DNA of 64,000 nucleotides from Nitrosococcus halophilus Nc 4 (GCF_000024725.1 NC_013960.1:3396001-3460000), one strand, 5' to 3'. Positions 45,917 to 56,500 are shown, numbered from the stretch's first letter. Numbers and translations are program-made. The notes: generated by a model from the letters alone, not told the origin.

Positions 45917-46552
45917 CTACTGGGAATAACGTCGCGCCAATAGCCAAACAAGCTCGGTAAATGCCGTCTGGTTAAAATGGGGGCGGCCGCTGACAACTAG
46001 CATAAAGCGCTGTTTTTTCATGTAGAGGGGCCAAAATCCTATCTGACTCGTACCTGCAGCGCCCACTAACCCCCAGCCCCCTGAACGTAGCTTTAAGTTA
46101 CCTTGCAGCAATCCCCTATGCCGCTGATGTAAGGCACTTAGATCAGCACTTAGGGCCGATAGCTCTTCAGCACTCTCATGGGTATAACCATGAGCCGCAA
46201 GATAAAACCCCTGATCATCAGAAAGCAGGGCCTTCCCTGTGCCCGATAATTTGGCCAGCAAACTAGGCAAGGCGTCTTCTAAAGATCCCGCTGGGGCTTC
46301 ACGGGAAAGGGGTATTCCCTGCAACCAAGCCAAGGACTGCATCCGGAAAATTAGCTCTAAAGTCACTTTCTCCTCTTCCCCCCAGGCTTGTACCTGCTCG
46401 GCAGTCAATCGGGGCGTGTGATCTTCTTGAAATAATCGAAATAATAGCTCCCGCGCAGGCTCTACCATGGGGCTTGAGACGGCATAATAGGCGCCCCCTG
46501 GCGTGGGTAACACATATTGATTGGGAACAATTTGATAGTTAACCATTTGCAC
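45917..46552 (-). CDS. Roadblock/LC7-like regulatory protein
   Basis: The 211-residue protein has a C-terminal region with the roadblock/LC7 pattern: ALLSDDQGFYLAAHGYTHE, a helix LSALSADLSALHQRHRG, and beta strands RFMLVVSG. The N-terminal 90 residues are an unrecognised helical part. Roadblock proteins bind small GTPases and regulate their cycle (MglB for MglA). It overlaps the GTPase gene by 14 nt, so they are translationally coupled and very likely partners. Family resemblance is moderate. Confidence 0.65.
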   Translation of the reverse strand: MQMVNYQIVPNQYVLPTPGGAYYAVSSPMVEPARELLFRLFQEDHTPRLTAEQVQAWGEEEKVTLELIFRMQSLAWLQGIPLSREAPAGSLEDALPSLLAKLSGTGKALLSDDQGFYLAAHGYTHESAEELSALSADLSALHQRHRGLLQGNLKLRSGGWGLVGAAGTSQIGFWPLYMKKQRFMLVVSGRPHFNQTAFTELVWLLARRYSQ

Positions 46553-47084
46553 CGGCTAACTCTGGGTCCAGAGAATAAAGCAATGCCTGTACCAGCAAAG
46601 ATATATCCCTGCGGTTACGGGCATCCACTTCAAAAACAGGGGGTTTTTTAGCAAAACCCTCCAGTTCCTGATAATAGTCAGTGATTTTTGGTTGGGGATC
46701 CACGTCCATCCGTGATATCCCGATCACCACGCCCGTACGAACAATAAACTCCCGAAAAGCATCAAGGAAAAAATGCATATCTTGGAAAGGGTTAGCGCGG
46801 CTGTTATCGATCAGCAACACCAGACCAATGCCCCCCTCAGTCAAAATATCCCACATAAAGTCGAACCGCTCCTGGCCCGGGGTACCATAGAGGTGTATCC
46901 GCTCCGTTGCCGATAAATTCATCAATCCGTAGTCCATTGCTACAGTGGTCTTGGGCTTTTTCTGCTGCGTCATATCGCTCGCCACCTCGTCGGTACTGAC
47001 CAGAGGGATATCGCTCAGCACACTGATCGCGGTTGTTTTACCAGCACCTACCGGACCAGCAAAAATAAGCTTATGATTTGCCAT
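46539..47084 (-). CDS. Small Ras-like GTPase (COG2229/MglA-like)
   Basis: The 181-residue protein has G1 GPVGAGKTT at residues 10-18, a switch Thr in KPKTTVAMDYG, and G3 YGTPGQERFDFMW, in which the usual Asp of DxxG is replaced as in COG2229 GTPases. The G4 position reads SRMD instead of NKxD, so nucleotide specificity may be relaxed. This group pairs with roadblock proteins, as in actinobacterial conservons and MglA-MglB. It probably acts as a molecular switch next to the Pil-Chp system, for example in pole selection. Confidence 0.82.
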   Translation of the reverse strand: MANHKLIFAGPVGAGKTTAISVLSDIPLVSTDEVASDMTQQKKPKTTVAMDYGLMNLSATERIHLYGTPGQERFDFMWDILTEGGIGLVLLIDNSRANPFQDMHFFLDAFREFIVRTGVVIGISRMDVDPQPKITDYYQELEGFAKKPPVFEVDARNRRDISLLVQALLYSLDPELAGANG

Positions 47085-47123
47085 TATATTTTTTATAATT
47101 TTTAGAGTTTAATTCTGGAATCA

Positions 47124-48323
47124 TCACAGAGACTGGCTAACCCTGCGCAATCGACTCAAAATTCTCCCCAGAATACTTTTCTGTCGAGATTTGAGATTCG
47201 ATGGCATTCTCTCCCTGATTGGCGTTGGAGTCTGCTTTAGCTCTACTAGCCCCAAACTATACACGGCACTAAAGAAAGCAAAGACATAGCGCTGGGGTAT
47301 TTGCAGGATAGCCACAGTGTCTAATAAGGAGTGAGGTTGCGTCGTCCAGAGTGCGGCAATACGCATTGCATGGGGTGTCAGCAATAACCGGGTGACATTC
47401 GGCCAATGTTTGAGGTATACAGGACAATCTAGAGGCACCCCTCTAGGAATTCGTCCCCGCGAAGTCCACAAAGCCACCTTCCATAGTAAAGGTTGCAGAA
47501 GCTGCCAGGAAGTCAAACTAGGAAGCTGGGCGCGTTGCCTCTCCACCTCTTGTGGGTTAAGGATGTTGATCTCAACATCAGCCTCAACCAGGGGCACAAC
47601 ACATAATGGTCGGAGCTGCTTATCACTTAGCTTAAGCATGGCCTGGCTCGACCCAGGTAAGAGCGTGATCTCGCCCCAACCACTTTTAATACAAACTCCA
47701 CTTGTGGCTTGGGTCTTAGCCAGGGCCCTGTGGAGATGCCCTTGGAGATAACGGCCAGGATCATAATAGACTTTTTCCAACTGGAGCGGATCAGTAACAT
47801 CACGATCAGGGGCATCACCACAATATTCATGGGCTGTGCGTTTTTCCATCGCCTCAGCAGCGTCTAAAGTAAAACGCTGAGGCACCGCGTTGCCCGGCAT
47901 GACGGAAGGGCTCTCTTGCAAAGACTTTGAGCCGCCGACCCCAGGTGGCGGGTTTGCCGGTTGCTGTGGGGGGGACATTGACGCTTCTCCCCTATGCCGA
48001 CAACTTGCTCTAAGTTTCTCTAGGGTCGCTAATAAAGCATCCAACTTGACTGGTTTAGGAATAACCCAAGCATCCGCAAAAGCATGAGTACGTATGGATA
48101 TAATAAGCGTTGGGCGCCTAGGAAATCGAGACTTATAATCTTTCCATAGCTTCTCCCAGCCAGGGCCATCCAGATCAAGAATGCCTGCTTCAGCAGTCAC
48201 TTCATCTACAAGGATATAGCTTCCCTTGCCAGGCCCTGCAAACGCCATTTCTAGCAACTTCCTTGCATGTTGGCCCATGCCGAAAGTAGCTATACGCAAA
48301 GGGGGAGTGCTTGAGTTTGCCAT
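47124..48323 (-). CDS. Receiver-like domain protein with C-terminal winged-helix-like region
   Basis: The product of about 399 residues begins with a domain that reads like a response-regulator receiver: strand LRIATFGM, YILVDEVTAEAGILDLDGPG, strand PTLIISIRT, and DAWVIPKPVKLDALLATLEK with the conserved Lys-Pro. A proline-rich linker (about 110-165) and a long C-terminal region follow, ending in LLDTVAILQIPQRYVFAFFSAVYSLGLVEL, which has winged-helix-like spacing. The start at 48323 (MANSSTPPL) is preferred because upstream codons overlap the previous gene. Function is unknown. It is encoded between a TPR-like protein and the GTPase. Confidence 0.65.
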   Translation of the reverse strand: MANSSTPPLRIATFGMGQHARKLLEMAFAGPGKGSYILVDEVTAEAGILDLDGPGWEKLWKDYKSRFPRRPTLIISIRTHAFADAWVIPKPVKLDALLATLEKLRASCRHRGEASMSPPQQPANPPPGVGGSKSLQESPSVMPGNAVPQRFTLDAAEAMEKRTAHEYCGDAPDRDVTDPLQLEKVYYDPGRYLQGHLHRALAKTQATSGVCIKSGWGEITLLPGSSQAMLKLSDKQLRPLCVVPLVEADVEINILNPQEVERQRAQLPSLTSWQLLQPLLWKVALWTSRGRIPRGVPLDCPVYLKHWPNVTRLLLTPHAMRIAALWTTQPHSLLDTVAILQIPQRYVFAFFSAVYSLGLVELKQTPTPIRERMPSNLKSRQKSILGRILSRLRRVSQSL

Positions 48324-48343
48324 ATGTACGTTAAAATTATTCC

Positions 48344-49081
48344 TTAAGCGTCTTGTTCTAACTGCTCTGCCAACACTTCCCACTGGGGTGGCAATAGGAA
48401 ACCTCGCTCCTCAAGACACTTAGTCATTCTGCTCAGTGCCTGTTGATCGCGACCATGCTTATAAATAGCTAGTAATTCCCCTGTCACTTCAGTATCCATA
48501 GGGTCACGTAGGCACAATTGCTCCAATAAGTCTTGGGCTTCCTGCACTTGCCCATAGACTAAATACTCTTTTGCTTCCGCAAGGAGATCATCTTTATTAT
48601 TACTGAGGACATTTTTTCGATGTACTAAATCTGTACTCCCTATCACTGCTTCAGTTAATATTGATTCCACCGATTCCGGCATACTATCAATACGACTTAC
48701 CCCTTGTTCTAGCTTTTCCCGCAGCATCTTATTTTGTTCCGCTGTCAGCATATGGCTGGCTAGAAGCAACATACGCTGCCGCAGCTGGCGACCCTTCTCA
48801 CCCAAGGCAATATAGAGATCCAACAAGGCCCCATAAGACTGTGCCCCATCCCTACAAGAGATGCTTAGCAATATGCGCCGTACATGGGCCTGTAAGTCGT
48901 TAGGCCGCCATGTTACCTCATAGGCCATCATTTCTATTAACTGCTTATTTTGGCTAAGAAAAATGAGTTTTTCAGAAGGCAAGAACGCAGTGTCGTTCTC
49001 TGCTAGGAACCCGCTAATAGACATATCCAAGGGGATATTCCTACCTGCCTCAGTAATTAGACTTCTATTTATAGCTATCAT
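48344..49081 (-). CDS. Helical protein with FimV-like C-terminal TPR region
   Basis: The 245-residue protein is all-helical. Its C-terminal part (DDLLAEAKEYLVYGQVQEAQ, DLLEQLCLRDPMDTEVTGEL, LAIYKHGRDQQAL) follows the pattern of the FimV cytoplasmic TPR region, which in Pseudomonas recruits Pil-Chp signalling proteins to the pole. There is no LysM or transmembrane part, so this is a soluble stand-alone version. It is the first gene of the minus-strand run and is divergent from pilG across a 504-bp gap. The family link is suggestive, not certain. Confidence 0.6.
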   Translation of the reverse strand: MIAINRSLITEAGRNIPLDMSISGFLAENDTAFLPSEKLIFLSQNKQLIEMMAYEVTWRPNDLQAHVRRILLSISCRDGAQSYGALLDLYIALGEKGRQLRQRMLLLASHMLTAEQNKMLREKLEQGVSRIDSMPESVESILTEAVIGSTDLVHRKNVLSNNKDDLLAEAKEYLVYGQVQEAQDLLEQLCLRDPMDTEVTGELLAIYKHGRDQQALSRMTKCLEERGFLLPPQWEVLAEQLEQDA

Positions 49082-49273
49082 ATGAGAGGTGATGTGTACG
49101 CAAAACCAAATTTGTCACATATTTAGTTAACGGAAATAATTAACAAAACTTAAACGCCCAAACCTGAACTGGCTCACACATCTCTACTCCATTCATTTAC
49201 AAACAGGGAAATCAGCACTCAGCACTAAAGGATAAGGGCTAACTGTCGATTAGTGTTTCTAGTAAGCTTTATA

Positions 49274-49415
49274 TATAGCGGTTTCCATTTAGATGGAACT
49301 TCATCGGGCTTGGGGTCAACATGACCAGACCGTCGGCGACAGGGACGGATTGACAGCCTGTCTGGTCACGCCTGTCCCAAGCGCCTTAGGTCTCATTTAA
49401 ACGAGAAATGCTATA
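49274..49415. mobile_element. 142-bp foldback MITE with IS630-like ends
   Basis: The left end reads TATAGCGGTTTCCATTTA and the right end, on the other strand, TATAGCATTTCTCGTTTA. These are close to the ends of the IS630 element at 27805-28854. Inside are further perfect inverted pairs: GCTTGGG / CCCAAGC and TGACCAGAC (49322-49330) / GTCTGGTCA (49360-49368). The whole element can therefore fold into one long hairpin. There is no coding capacity. It lies between the divergent TPR-protein and pilG promoters. Confidence 0.75.
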
Positions 49416-49460
49416 AAAACAGGGGCAACATCACCTAAGGCCCAAGCGATACGCCTAACA

Positions 49461-49500
49461 TTTCGCTTTACAGATAAACATTTCGCTTTACAGATAAACA
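49461..49500. repeat. Perfect 20-bp tandem duplication upstream of pilG
   Basis: The unit TTTCGCTTTACAGATAAACA occurs twice in direct succession, ending 85 bp before the pilG start. It could alter promoter spacing or double a binding site, or be a replication-slippage scar. Confidence 0.85.
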
Positions 49501-49585
49501 ATCTTATGGATATAAGAAGAAATTATTTTATAATCAATTACTTATTGATAATAAAGCCTACGGCTAAGCACAGGAGATATCCGCT

Positions 49586-49981
49586 GTGAGCGACATGGAA
49601 AAGCTCGAATTTAATGGTCTTAAAGTCATGATTATCGATGATAGTAAGACTATTCGAAAAACAGCGGAAACCTTACTTAAAAAAGTTGGCTGCGAGGTAG
49701 TCACCGCAGAAGACGGCTTCGAAGCTCTTCCTAAAATCAACCAATACCATCCAGATATCATATTCATAGACATTATGATGCCGAGATTAGATGGGTATCA
49801 AACCTGTACCTTGATAAAACACAACACTGCATTCAAGAAAACTCCAGTGATTATGCTCTCCAGCAAAGATGGTTTGTTTGACCGAGCCCGTGGACGAATC
49901 GTTGGCTGCGATCAGTATTTAACAAAACCCTTTACTCGTGAAGAGCTCTTAGGTGCCATTTCAAGCCACTGCAATCATTAA
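49586..49981 (+). CDS. pilG: Twitching motility response regulator PilG
   Basis: The 131-residue single-domain receiver has the acidic pair D18-D19 (VMIIDDSKTIRK), the phospho-acceptor D62 (IIFIDIMMPRLDG) and the conserved Lys in QYLTKPFTREELL. In Pseudomonas PilG is phosphorylated by ChpA and promotes pilus extension and cAMP signalling. The start is GTG, with AGGAG 9 nt upstream. It opens the eight-gene Pil-Chp operon. Confidence 0.92.
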   Translation: MSDMEKLEFNGLKVMIIDDSKTIRKTAETLLKKVGCEVVTAEDGFEALPKINQYHPDIIFIDIMMPRLDGYQTCTLIKHNTAFKKTPVIMLSSKDGLFDRARGRIVGCDQYLTKPFTREELLGAISSHCNH

Positions 49982-50067
49982 CGATATACTTTTCCCCTTA
50001 GCTACCGATATTAGCTAGAACCAAAAAATGAGTAGTAACTAAGATTTCCTAAATGCAGGAGCACCCA

Positions 50068-50433
50068 ATGGCACATATCTTGGTGGTTGATGATTCTGCG
50101 ACAGAAACCTATGCATTCAAAATAATGCTAGAAGCAAAGGGTTTTACTGTTTCATTTGCTAATGATGGTTTAGAAGGCATAACCAAGGCTAAGGCATTAA
50201 AACCTGATTTGATCTTGATGGATGTCGTCATGCCACAGGTTAACGGCTTCCAAGCCACAAGAAAGATAACCCGCGATCCAGAAACGGCTGAGATACCCGT
50301 CATCATTATATCGGCAAAAAATCAGGAAACAGATCGGGTTTGGGGTCTACGACAAGGTGCTAAAGACTACTTAGCAAAGCCTGTCAATAAAACAGAATTA
50401 TTTAATAAAATCAAAGCATTGATAAAAATCTAA
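50068..50433 (+). CDS. pilH: Twitching motility response regulator PilH
   Basis: The 121-residue single-domain receiver has ILVVDDSATE with D8-D9, phospho-acceptor D52 (LILMDVVMPQVNG) and Lys in DYLAKPVNKTELF. PilH is the second output of the Pil-Chp system, linked to pilus retraction or acting as a phosphate sink. The start at 50068 is chosen because AGGAG lies 6 nt before it; an ATG at 50053 precedes that ribosome site. Confidence 0.9.
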   Translation: MAHILVVDDSATETYAFKIMLEAKGFTVSFANDGLEGITKAKALKPDLILMDVVMPQVNGFQATRKITRDPETAEIPVIIISAKNQETDRVWGLRQGAKDYLAKPVNKTELFNKIKALIKI

Positions 50434-50445
50434 CGCGGCCAATGC

Positions 50446-50994
50446 ATGGACACCAATCGGCTCTCAATTGATCCTTTTTCCATACTCCGCGATCTCGAGG
50501 TTCATAACCGCCAACATGCTGTTAGCTTGCCGCAGAAAACCGCTGTCCGCCAAGTATGGACAAACCTTGGTTTTTTACTTGGTAACCAAAAGCTGGCTGC
50601 TCTACTTACCCAAGTATGTGAAGTTCTCCCCTGCCCCTTAATAACGAGAGTTCCTGGCGCTAAACCTTGGGTACTAGGAGTTGCTAATGTTCGCGGCTAT
50701 ATATTGCCTCTGATGGATCTGCACGCCTATATCTACGGCACTCCATCAAGACAGACTCATCAAAGCCGTATCTTGGTTGTCACCAAGCAAAAACTACTGA
50801 CAGGGCTGCTAGTAGAGGAAGTTTTCGGACTCAAATATTTTTTAGATGAAGAATGGGTTGGACAACATCTTACACCGAATGATCCGCTCCATCACTATAT
50901 TCAAAGAGGGTTTGCACAAAACAATGAAATCTGGCTGGAATTTAATTTCCACCTATTGATGGAACAAGAAGGCTTTTTCCAAGCAACTATCTAG
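50446..50994 (+). CDS. pilI: CheW-like adaptor PilI
   Basis: The 182-residue CheW-domain protein has VLPCPLITRVPGAKPWVLGV, ANVRGYILPLMDLHAYIYG with the NxRGxxLPxxDL motif, and RILVVTKQKLLTGLLVEEVF. It couples the receptor PilJ to the kinase ChpA at the membrane. The start is 12 nt after the pilH stop, so translation is likely coupled. Confidence 0.9.
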   Translation: MDTNRLSIDPFSILRDLEVHNRQHAVSLPQKTAVRQVWTNLGFLLGNQKLAALLTQVCEVLPCPLITRVPGAKPWVLGVANVRGYILPLMDLHAYIYGTPSRQTHQSRILVVTKQKLLTGLLVEEVFGLKYFLDEEWVGQHLTPNDPLHHYIQRGFAQNNEIWLEFNFHLLMEQEGFFQATI

Positions 50995-51077
50995 AATAAA
51001 TACCCCTGAGCATTCAATAAAATAGTAAATACTGCTAGCAGAATTAGGCTGGCCTCACTACCCTGGAGATAAAGTAA

Positions 51078-52691
51078 ATGAATACTCCTAATCAAAATTT
51101 CTTTGCCATGCTAACTGCAAGAAGGTATTTATTGCTGCTCGTTACTGCATCAGTATTAGCCCTTACCACAATTGGTGTTATCAGTTATACCACATGGCAA
51201 ATAAACAAGCTTAATAGAAATATAGAATTAAGTACCGAGCTACAAGTATTAACTCAACGATTCCCTACGCTTACCTTGCTAATGGCAGCAAACAATAAAA
51301 TAAAGCAAGAAAGAGTGAGCGAAGCTATTTCTGACTTTGATAGAAAACTAAAACAAATCTATAGTAGTGAATTGCGTATACCTTTCATAGGAAACACCAT
51401 AAAAAATTCACAAAAAGAGATCCAACCCATTTGGGAGCAACTAAGAAAGAATCTTGTCGAAGTCCTGAATACTCCAAGTAGAGCAGTTATCTCCTCTTTA
51501 CTTGAACAAAGTGATAACCTCTTGCAGATAACAACGAATTTGGTCAAATCTTACCAGGAGGGACGCCATCAGTTACAAATTATCCTGGTGGCTGGCTACG
51601 TTAGCGGCTTGGCGGCACTGATTATTTTATTAATTTTATTTACCCGTCCTGCAAACATATTGCGTCAAAAAGTTGATGATTTAGAGATAAAAAACGCCCA
51701 TAACCAAGATGCAATTTTAAAATTACTAGATGAAATGGGTGATTTAGCGGATGGTGATCTGACTGTCAGCGCGACAGTGACTGAAGATATTACAGGAGCT
51801 ATCGCCGACTCTATTAATTACACCATTGATGCCTTACGCACCCTCGTTCAAGACATTAACGATACTGCCGTACAAGTATCAACATCGGCGCAAGAAACAC
51901 AAGCCACAGTCATGCATTTGGCTGACTCGAGCGAGCACCAAGCCCAACAAATCACCACAGTAGGTGCTGCAATTAATGAGATGGCCGTTTCTATCGAACA
52001 AGTTTCAGATAATGCCTCTAAATCAACGGAAGTGGCCAAGCAATCAGTGGAGATTGCAAGTAAGGGCGCTGACACAGTAAAGAATGCCATCGAAGGGATG
52101 GACAATATTCGTGAGCAGATTCAGGAAACCTCTAAACGGATTAAACGGCTTGGTGAAAGTTCTCAACAAATTGGAGAAATTGTCGAACTCATCAACGATA
52201 TTGCTGAACAAACCAATATTCTATCCCTTAACGCAGCCATCCAAGCCGCTATGGCTGGAGAAGCCGGCCGAGGCTTCGCCGTCGTAGCCGATGAAGTTCA
52301 GCGACTAGCAGAACGTTCTAGTAGTGCGACTAAACAGATTGATGCTCTTGTGAAAACTATTCAAAGTGATACCCATGAAGCCATTATCTCAATGGAAGAA
52401 AGCACTTCTGGGGTGGTTTCTGGCGCGAAGTTATCTCAAGATGCAGGGGGCGCACTGGGTCAAATCGAGAGTGTGTCCCATCACTTGGCAGAGCTTATCC
52501 AAAATATCTCTGGCGCAGCAAAACAACAGGCCGCAGCAGCAGCAGGAATTTCCGATACCATGAATGTTATTCAAGAAATTACTGACCAAACTTCCAAGGG
52601 AACCAACGAAACTGCCGCCGCTATTGGTCGCCTGTCTGAATATGCTAATGAGATGCGTGAATCAGTGGCGGGTTTTAAACTTCCAAAATAG
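51078..52691 (+). CDS. pilJ: Methyl-accepting chemotaxis protein PilJ
   Basis: The 537-residue receptor has a first transmembrane helix near residues 17-36, a short periplasmic helical domain, and a second helix near 165-188. A HAMP-like linker and the cytoplasmic signalling domain follow, with the hairpin tip [19 protein letters not shown] and [19 protein letters not shown]. The NAAIQA form (Gln in place of the usual Glu) agrees with PilJ. It probably senses pilin or surface contact. It is shorter than Pseudomonas PilJ (about 680 residues) because the periplasmic part is smaller. GGAG precedes the ATG by 8 nt. Confidence 0.92.
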   Translation: MNTPNQNFFAMLTARRYLLLLVTASVLALTTIGVISYTTWQINKLNRNIELSTELQVLTQRFPTLTLLMAANNKIKQERVSEAISDFDRKLKQIYSSELRIPFIGNTIKNSQKEIQPIWEQLRKNLVEVLNTPSRAVISSLLEQSDNLLQITTNLVKSYQEGRHQLQIILVAGYVSGLAALIILLILFTRPANILRQKVDDLEIKNAHNQDAILKLLDEMGDLADGDLTVSATVTEDITGAIADSINYTIDALRTLVQDINDTAVQVSTSAQETQATVMHLADSSEHQAQQITTVGAAINEMAVSIEQVSDNASKSTEVAKQSVEIASKGADTVKNAIEGMDNIREQIQETSKRIKRLGESSQQIGEIVELINDIAEQTNILSLNAAIQAAMAGEAGRGFAVVADEVQRLAERSSSATKQIDALVKTIQSDTHEAIISMEESTSGVVSGAKLSQDAGGALGQIESVSHHLAELIQNISGAAKQQAAAAAGISDTMNVIQEITDQTSKGTNETAAAIGRLSEYANEMRESVAGFKLPK

Positions 52692-52710
52692 CCATTGATA
52701 AAAACAAAAA

Positions 52711-53565
52711 ATGAACCTTAATCCACAAACAAAAATCAGCGCTGAAAATTATCTAAAGTGGACGGAAATTCTGGAAGAATTTGGTATTTGCACGGATACA
52801 ATTCCACGCTCCCTTCTAGAAACCCGTCTCCGTATGCGGATGAATGCTCTTGGATTCGAAAACTTTTACCATTACCACGATTATTTAAAAACCTTAGGTA
52901 GAGATAATCTAGAATGGAGAGTGCTGATTGATAATTTAACAGTCCAAGAAACCCGCTTCTTTCGGCATCCGGAATCCCTATCTCTGATTGAAAAATTCCT
53001 GCACTCAAATCAACAACCACTTCATGGGAAAACACCACCCAGCATCCATGCTTGGAGTGTCGCCTGTGCTACTGGTGAAGAGGCTTATTCCCTCGCCATG
53101 GTCATTAATAAAAGCCTACAAAAAATTACCAGCAATGCATTTTTTGGGATCACAGCTACCGATATTAGTCACTCTGCACTGACTACAGCTAAGCGTGGTA
53201 TATATCATAGGAATAAATTAACCAACATCCCATATCACCTACGTGACGAGTATTTTATTCCTTTAAACGATGACAATTATCAAATCAAACTGGCGTTGCG
53301 CAACCGGGTATGTTTCTCTAAGCTAAATGTGCTGCAGGCAAGAAATGCTCCTTTGGGACAAATGGATATTATTGTATGTCAGAATTTGCTTATCTACTTT
53401 GGTCCCGACAAACACCCTTTAATTTTAGATGCCTTAGTCACCCACCTAGCACCTGGCGGCTTGTTAATTCTAAGCATTAGTGATGCATTTAATTGTTCAC
53501 ACCCAGCGCTAGAGCGGATAAATCACGAGGATACGCTTGCCTATCGGCGTAAAGCTGATCTATAG
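52711..53565 (+). CDS. pilK: CheR-type methyltransferase PilK
   Basis: The 284-residue enzyme has the N-terminal helical CheR domain and the SAM domain with IDNLTVQETRFFRHPESL. It also has HAWSVACATGEEAYSLAMVI, ITATDISHSALTTAKRGIY and MDIIVCQNLLIYFGPDKH. It should methylate glutamates of PilJ, opposing ChpB. Spacing to pilJ is 19 nt and to chpA 18 nt. Confidence 0.92.
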   Translation: MNLNPQTKISAENYLKWTEILEEFGICTDTIPRSLLETRLRMRMNALGFENFYHYHDYLKTLGRDNLEWRVLIDNLTVQETRFFRHPESLSLIEKFLHSNQQPLHGKTPPSIHAWSVACATGEEAYSLAMVINKSLQKITSNAFFGITATDISHSALTTAKRGIYHRNKLTNIPYHLRDEYFIPLNDDNYQIKLALRNRVCFSKLNVLQARNAPLGQMDIIVCQNLLIYFGPDKHPLILDALVTHLAPGGLLILSISDAFNCSHPALERINHEDTLAYRRKADL

Positions 53566-53583
53566 GCTCCAGGAGTACAGCTT

Positions 53584-56500
53584 ATGAGCATAAATCATGA
53601 GTTTAATCAAAACGCTCTTAGTTGGGTCAAGAATGAACTTGACGAGTCTCTACGCGAGGCTAGTTTGGCCTTAGAAGCTTTTTCTGAAAGCACGGATGAT
53701 ATTACTCAGCTACGCTTCTGCCTGAATCATCTATATCAGGTAGAAGGTGTCCTGCAGATGGTGGAACTATCAGGGGCAAATTTGCTTGCTGTAGAAACAA
53801 AAGCGCTAGCCCTGAGCATTCTTGATCAAAAAACAGATCTCAATGGCCAAGCGCTAGAAGCGCTAATGCAAGGCACGCTCTTGCTACAGGATTATCTCAA
53901 TCGACTAGAAGCAGGAAAAAAAGATCATCCTTTGAGCGTCTTGCCTATGGTCAATGAACTCCGCCTCGCCCATAGTAAGACCCCGCTAAAAAAAACCGAG
54001 TTTTTTGAACCAGACCTGAATACCCCACTCCCGGAGACCTTAACCGCTCATCTGAAATCAGATAGCCGTGAACTCCCTTTAGTTGCAGCCAAAATACGTC
54101 CACAATATGAATCCGCTCTTCTCTCTTGGTTCCGAAACCCTATGGGCGATGGTCTTTTTCGGCTGGCTAAAATAATCACTGAATTACGACAATATTCCCA
54201 TGATATTACCGTCTTTCGTCTATGGTGGTTATCCCAAGGTGTAATTGAAGCATTACAAGAGGGCGGACTCCAAGCAACACAAGAAATAAAGCTCTTATTG
54301 GGAACCCTAAACAAACAAATCAAAACTTTGGCTCAGGAAGGCGAGCCTGCATTGGCGGCGAGTGTCACTGAGGATCTACTTAAGTCATTATTATTTCAAA
54401 TTGCCAATGCTCCCTCTTCCGGGAAGGAAGTTATTGCTATTAAAGAAACCTATCAACTAGAAAATTGTTTACCTTCTGATCGGGTCTTGCTAACCGATCT
54501 AGGAACTGAAATCGTTGATACGGTGCTTAATGCTTTCCAAGAAGATCTTGCCCAGGCCAAAGATCTTTTGGATATTTTTGAGCGCACTAGCGAACAACCA
54601 CAGCAAGGATTAGAAACTTTATGTAATCTGTTTCAGAAAATGGCTGACACCCTCGCTATTCTCGGCTTTGTGTCGCCTATCGCTATTCTTCGTGAAGCAA
54701 TCAGCCAGCTAGAGGAAAAGAGGCAACAGGGAGCGGGTCTTGATGGTACCCAACACCTGGAATTGGCTAACACCCTACTACAGATCGAGGCATCCCTAAA
54801 AAGAGAAATCGCCCAATCCCGAAATTCTCCCACAACCTCCCCTGCTAACGACACCCATTCTGATACTAAAGAATCACCTTCAGACTCCGCTGCCGGAGGA
54901 GATATCCAAACGGCACAAAACACGGCAACCAAGGAATGTCTCAGCGAACTTGCCGTAGTAGGACAAGCCCTAACCAACTATAGCAAAAATCCAGCCGACT
55001 CAAGCGCCCTGAACCCCATTCCCCATCAATTACAACGGACTGCCGGGGCCTTATCGGTGTTAGGCTTAAGTCGTATTGCTGCTTTAATAGCCGACTGCAC
55101 TCGCTTTATCAACGGAGCTCTAATTGGGAAGACCTATAAAACCGCCCCCCCTAGCTTGGAGGAGTTGGCGGAAGCCATCGCGGCAATAGAACTCTATCTG
55201 GAAATGTTAACAGAAGGTGCCCTAGCCAGCGGTTCACTCTTAGACACTGCAGCCGACCGCCTAGCTCGCCTACTAGAATCACTGGAGCATCTTCCCCCTG
55301 ATCAGCAAGAAACCGCTGAAACAGCAAGCACTCCAGCAGCCTCAGAGTCAAAGGAGGCCACGGCAGAGAACACTGAACTATCTGCTAACACTACAACCAA
55401 CATCGACTTGATATCTTCTGAGCCAACCCATTGGGAAGCCCCTGAGGCACCTGTTTACCCAGAAGGAGTCGATGGGGAAATTGCCACCTATTTCATCGAA
55501 GAGGCCCAAGAAGAAATGGCCTCCATTGCTGAAAATTTTTCTCAATGGAAGCAGGATCTTAATCAACAAGAAGCCCTTAAGACCGTACGCCGTTCCTTCC
55601 ATACCCTCAAGGGCAGCGGTCGCCTAGCCGGCGCAACGGATCTAGGCGAATTAGCTTGGGCCATTGAAAACATGTTTAATCGCATTATAGATGGAACCCT
55701 GGCAGCAAATCCTGCAGTATTTGAGACCATTGAAGCAGCCCAGCGAGCCTTACCACAACTTCTTACCCTGTTCACCCACGGGGGAGGAACACCACCTAAG
55801 GATATTTTGATATTAACGCAAAGAGCGCATACCCTAGCTGACGGTGCAGCCAACGCTACACTGGATAAAGGCCCCAGTGAAACAGAAGTCGTATATTCCC
55901 CCCCTCCTGAAACCGATACCCCATCTGCTGAGGCAAAAGTCCCTGCTGATGATTCAAAATCGACTCAGGAAGAGTCCCAGCCCCAACGGGCAAAACAGGA
56001 AGCGGCAACCTCAACCCAGCATTCTTCAGCCTCCAAGCCCGTTTCAGATCCAGAGTTATTAGCGGCCTTTCTCGATGAAGCAGAGGACATTTTACAAGCC
56101 GCTGAGACCGCACTGGCTGACTGGCGTGCTGCTCCCCATGAAAGGGGCCCGGTACAGCAACTCCAACGGGAACTTCATACCCTCAAAGGCGGCGCACGTT
56201 TAGCCAATCTTACTGCGTTAGGCGATCTCAGCCATGATCTGGAATCCCTTATTATCACTGTCATTGATGAAGGCCTAACAGGTGGTAAGGAACTCTTCGA
56301 TCTCCTGCAGGAAGGGCATGATCGTCTCGCAGAAATGTGCGATGCCATTCATCATGGGGTGGCCTTACTGGCCGCCAATGATTTATCTTCTCGTATCCGC
56401 AAGGTGCTTGACTCCTCACTCCAGGCAGAAAAAACTTCAACGGTACCTGCTGAACCCTCGCAGGATTACGCGCCTCCCTCTACCCCGGCGGCGGAAGCAA

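Noticed and set aside
49461-49500. Possible CRISPR-like repeats
   Set aside because: Only two adjacent 20-bp copies without spacers; a tandem duplication.
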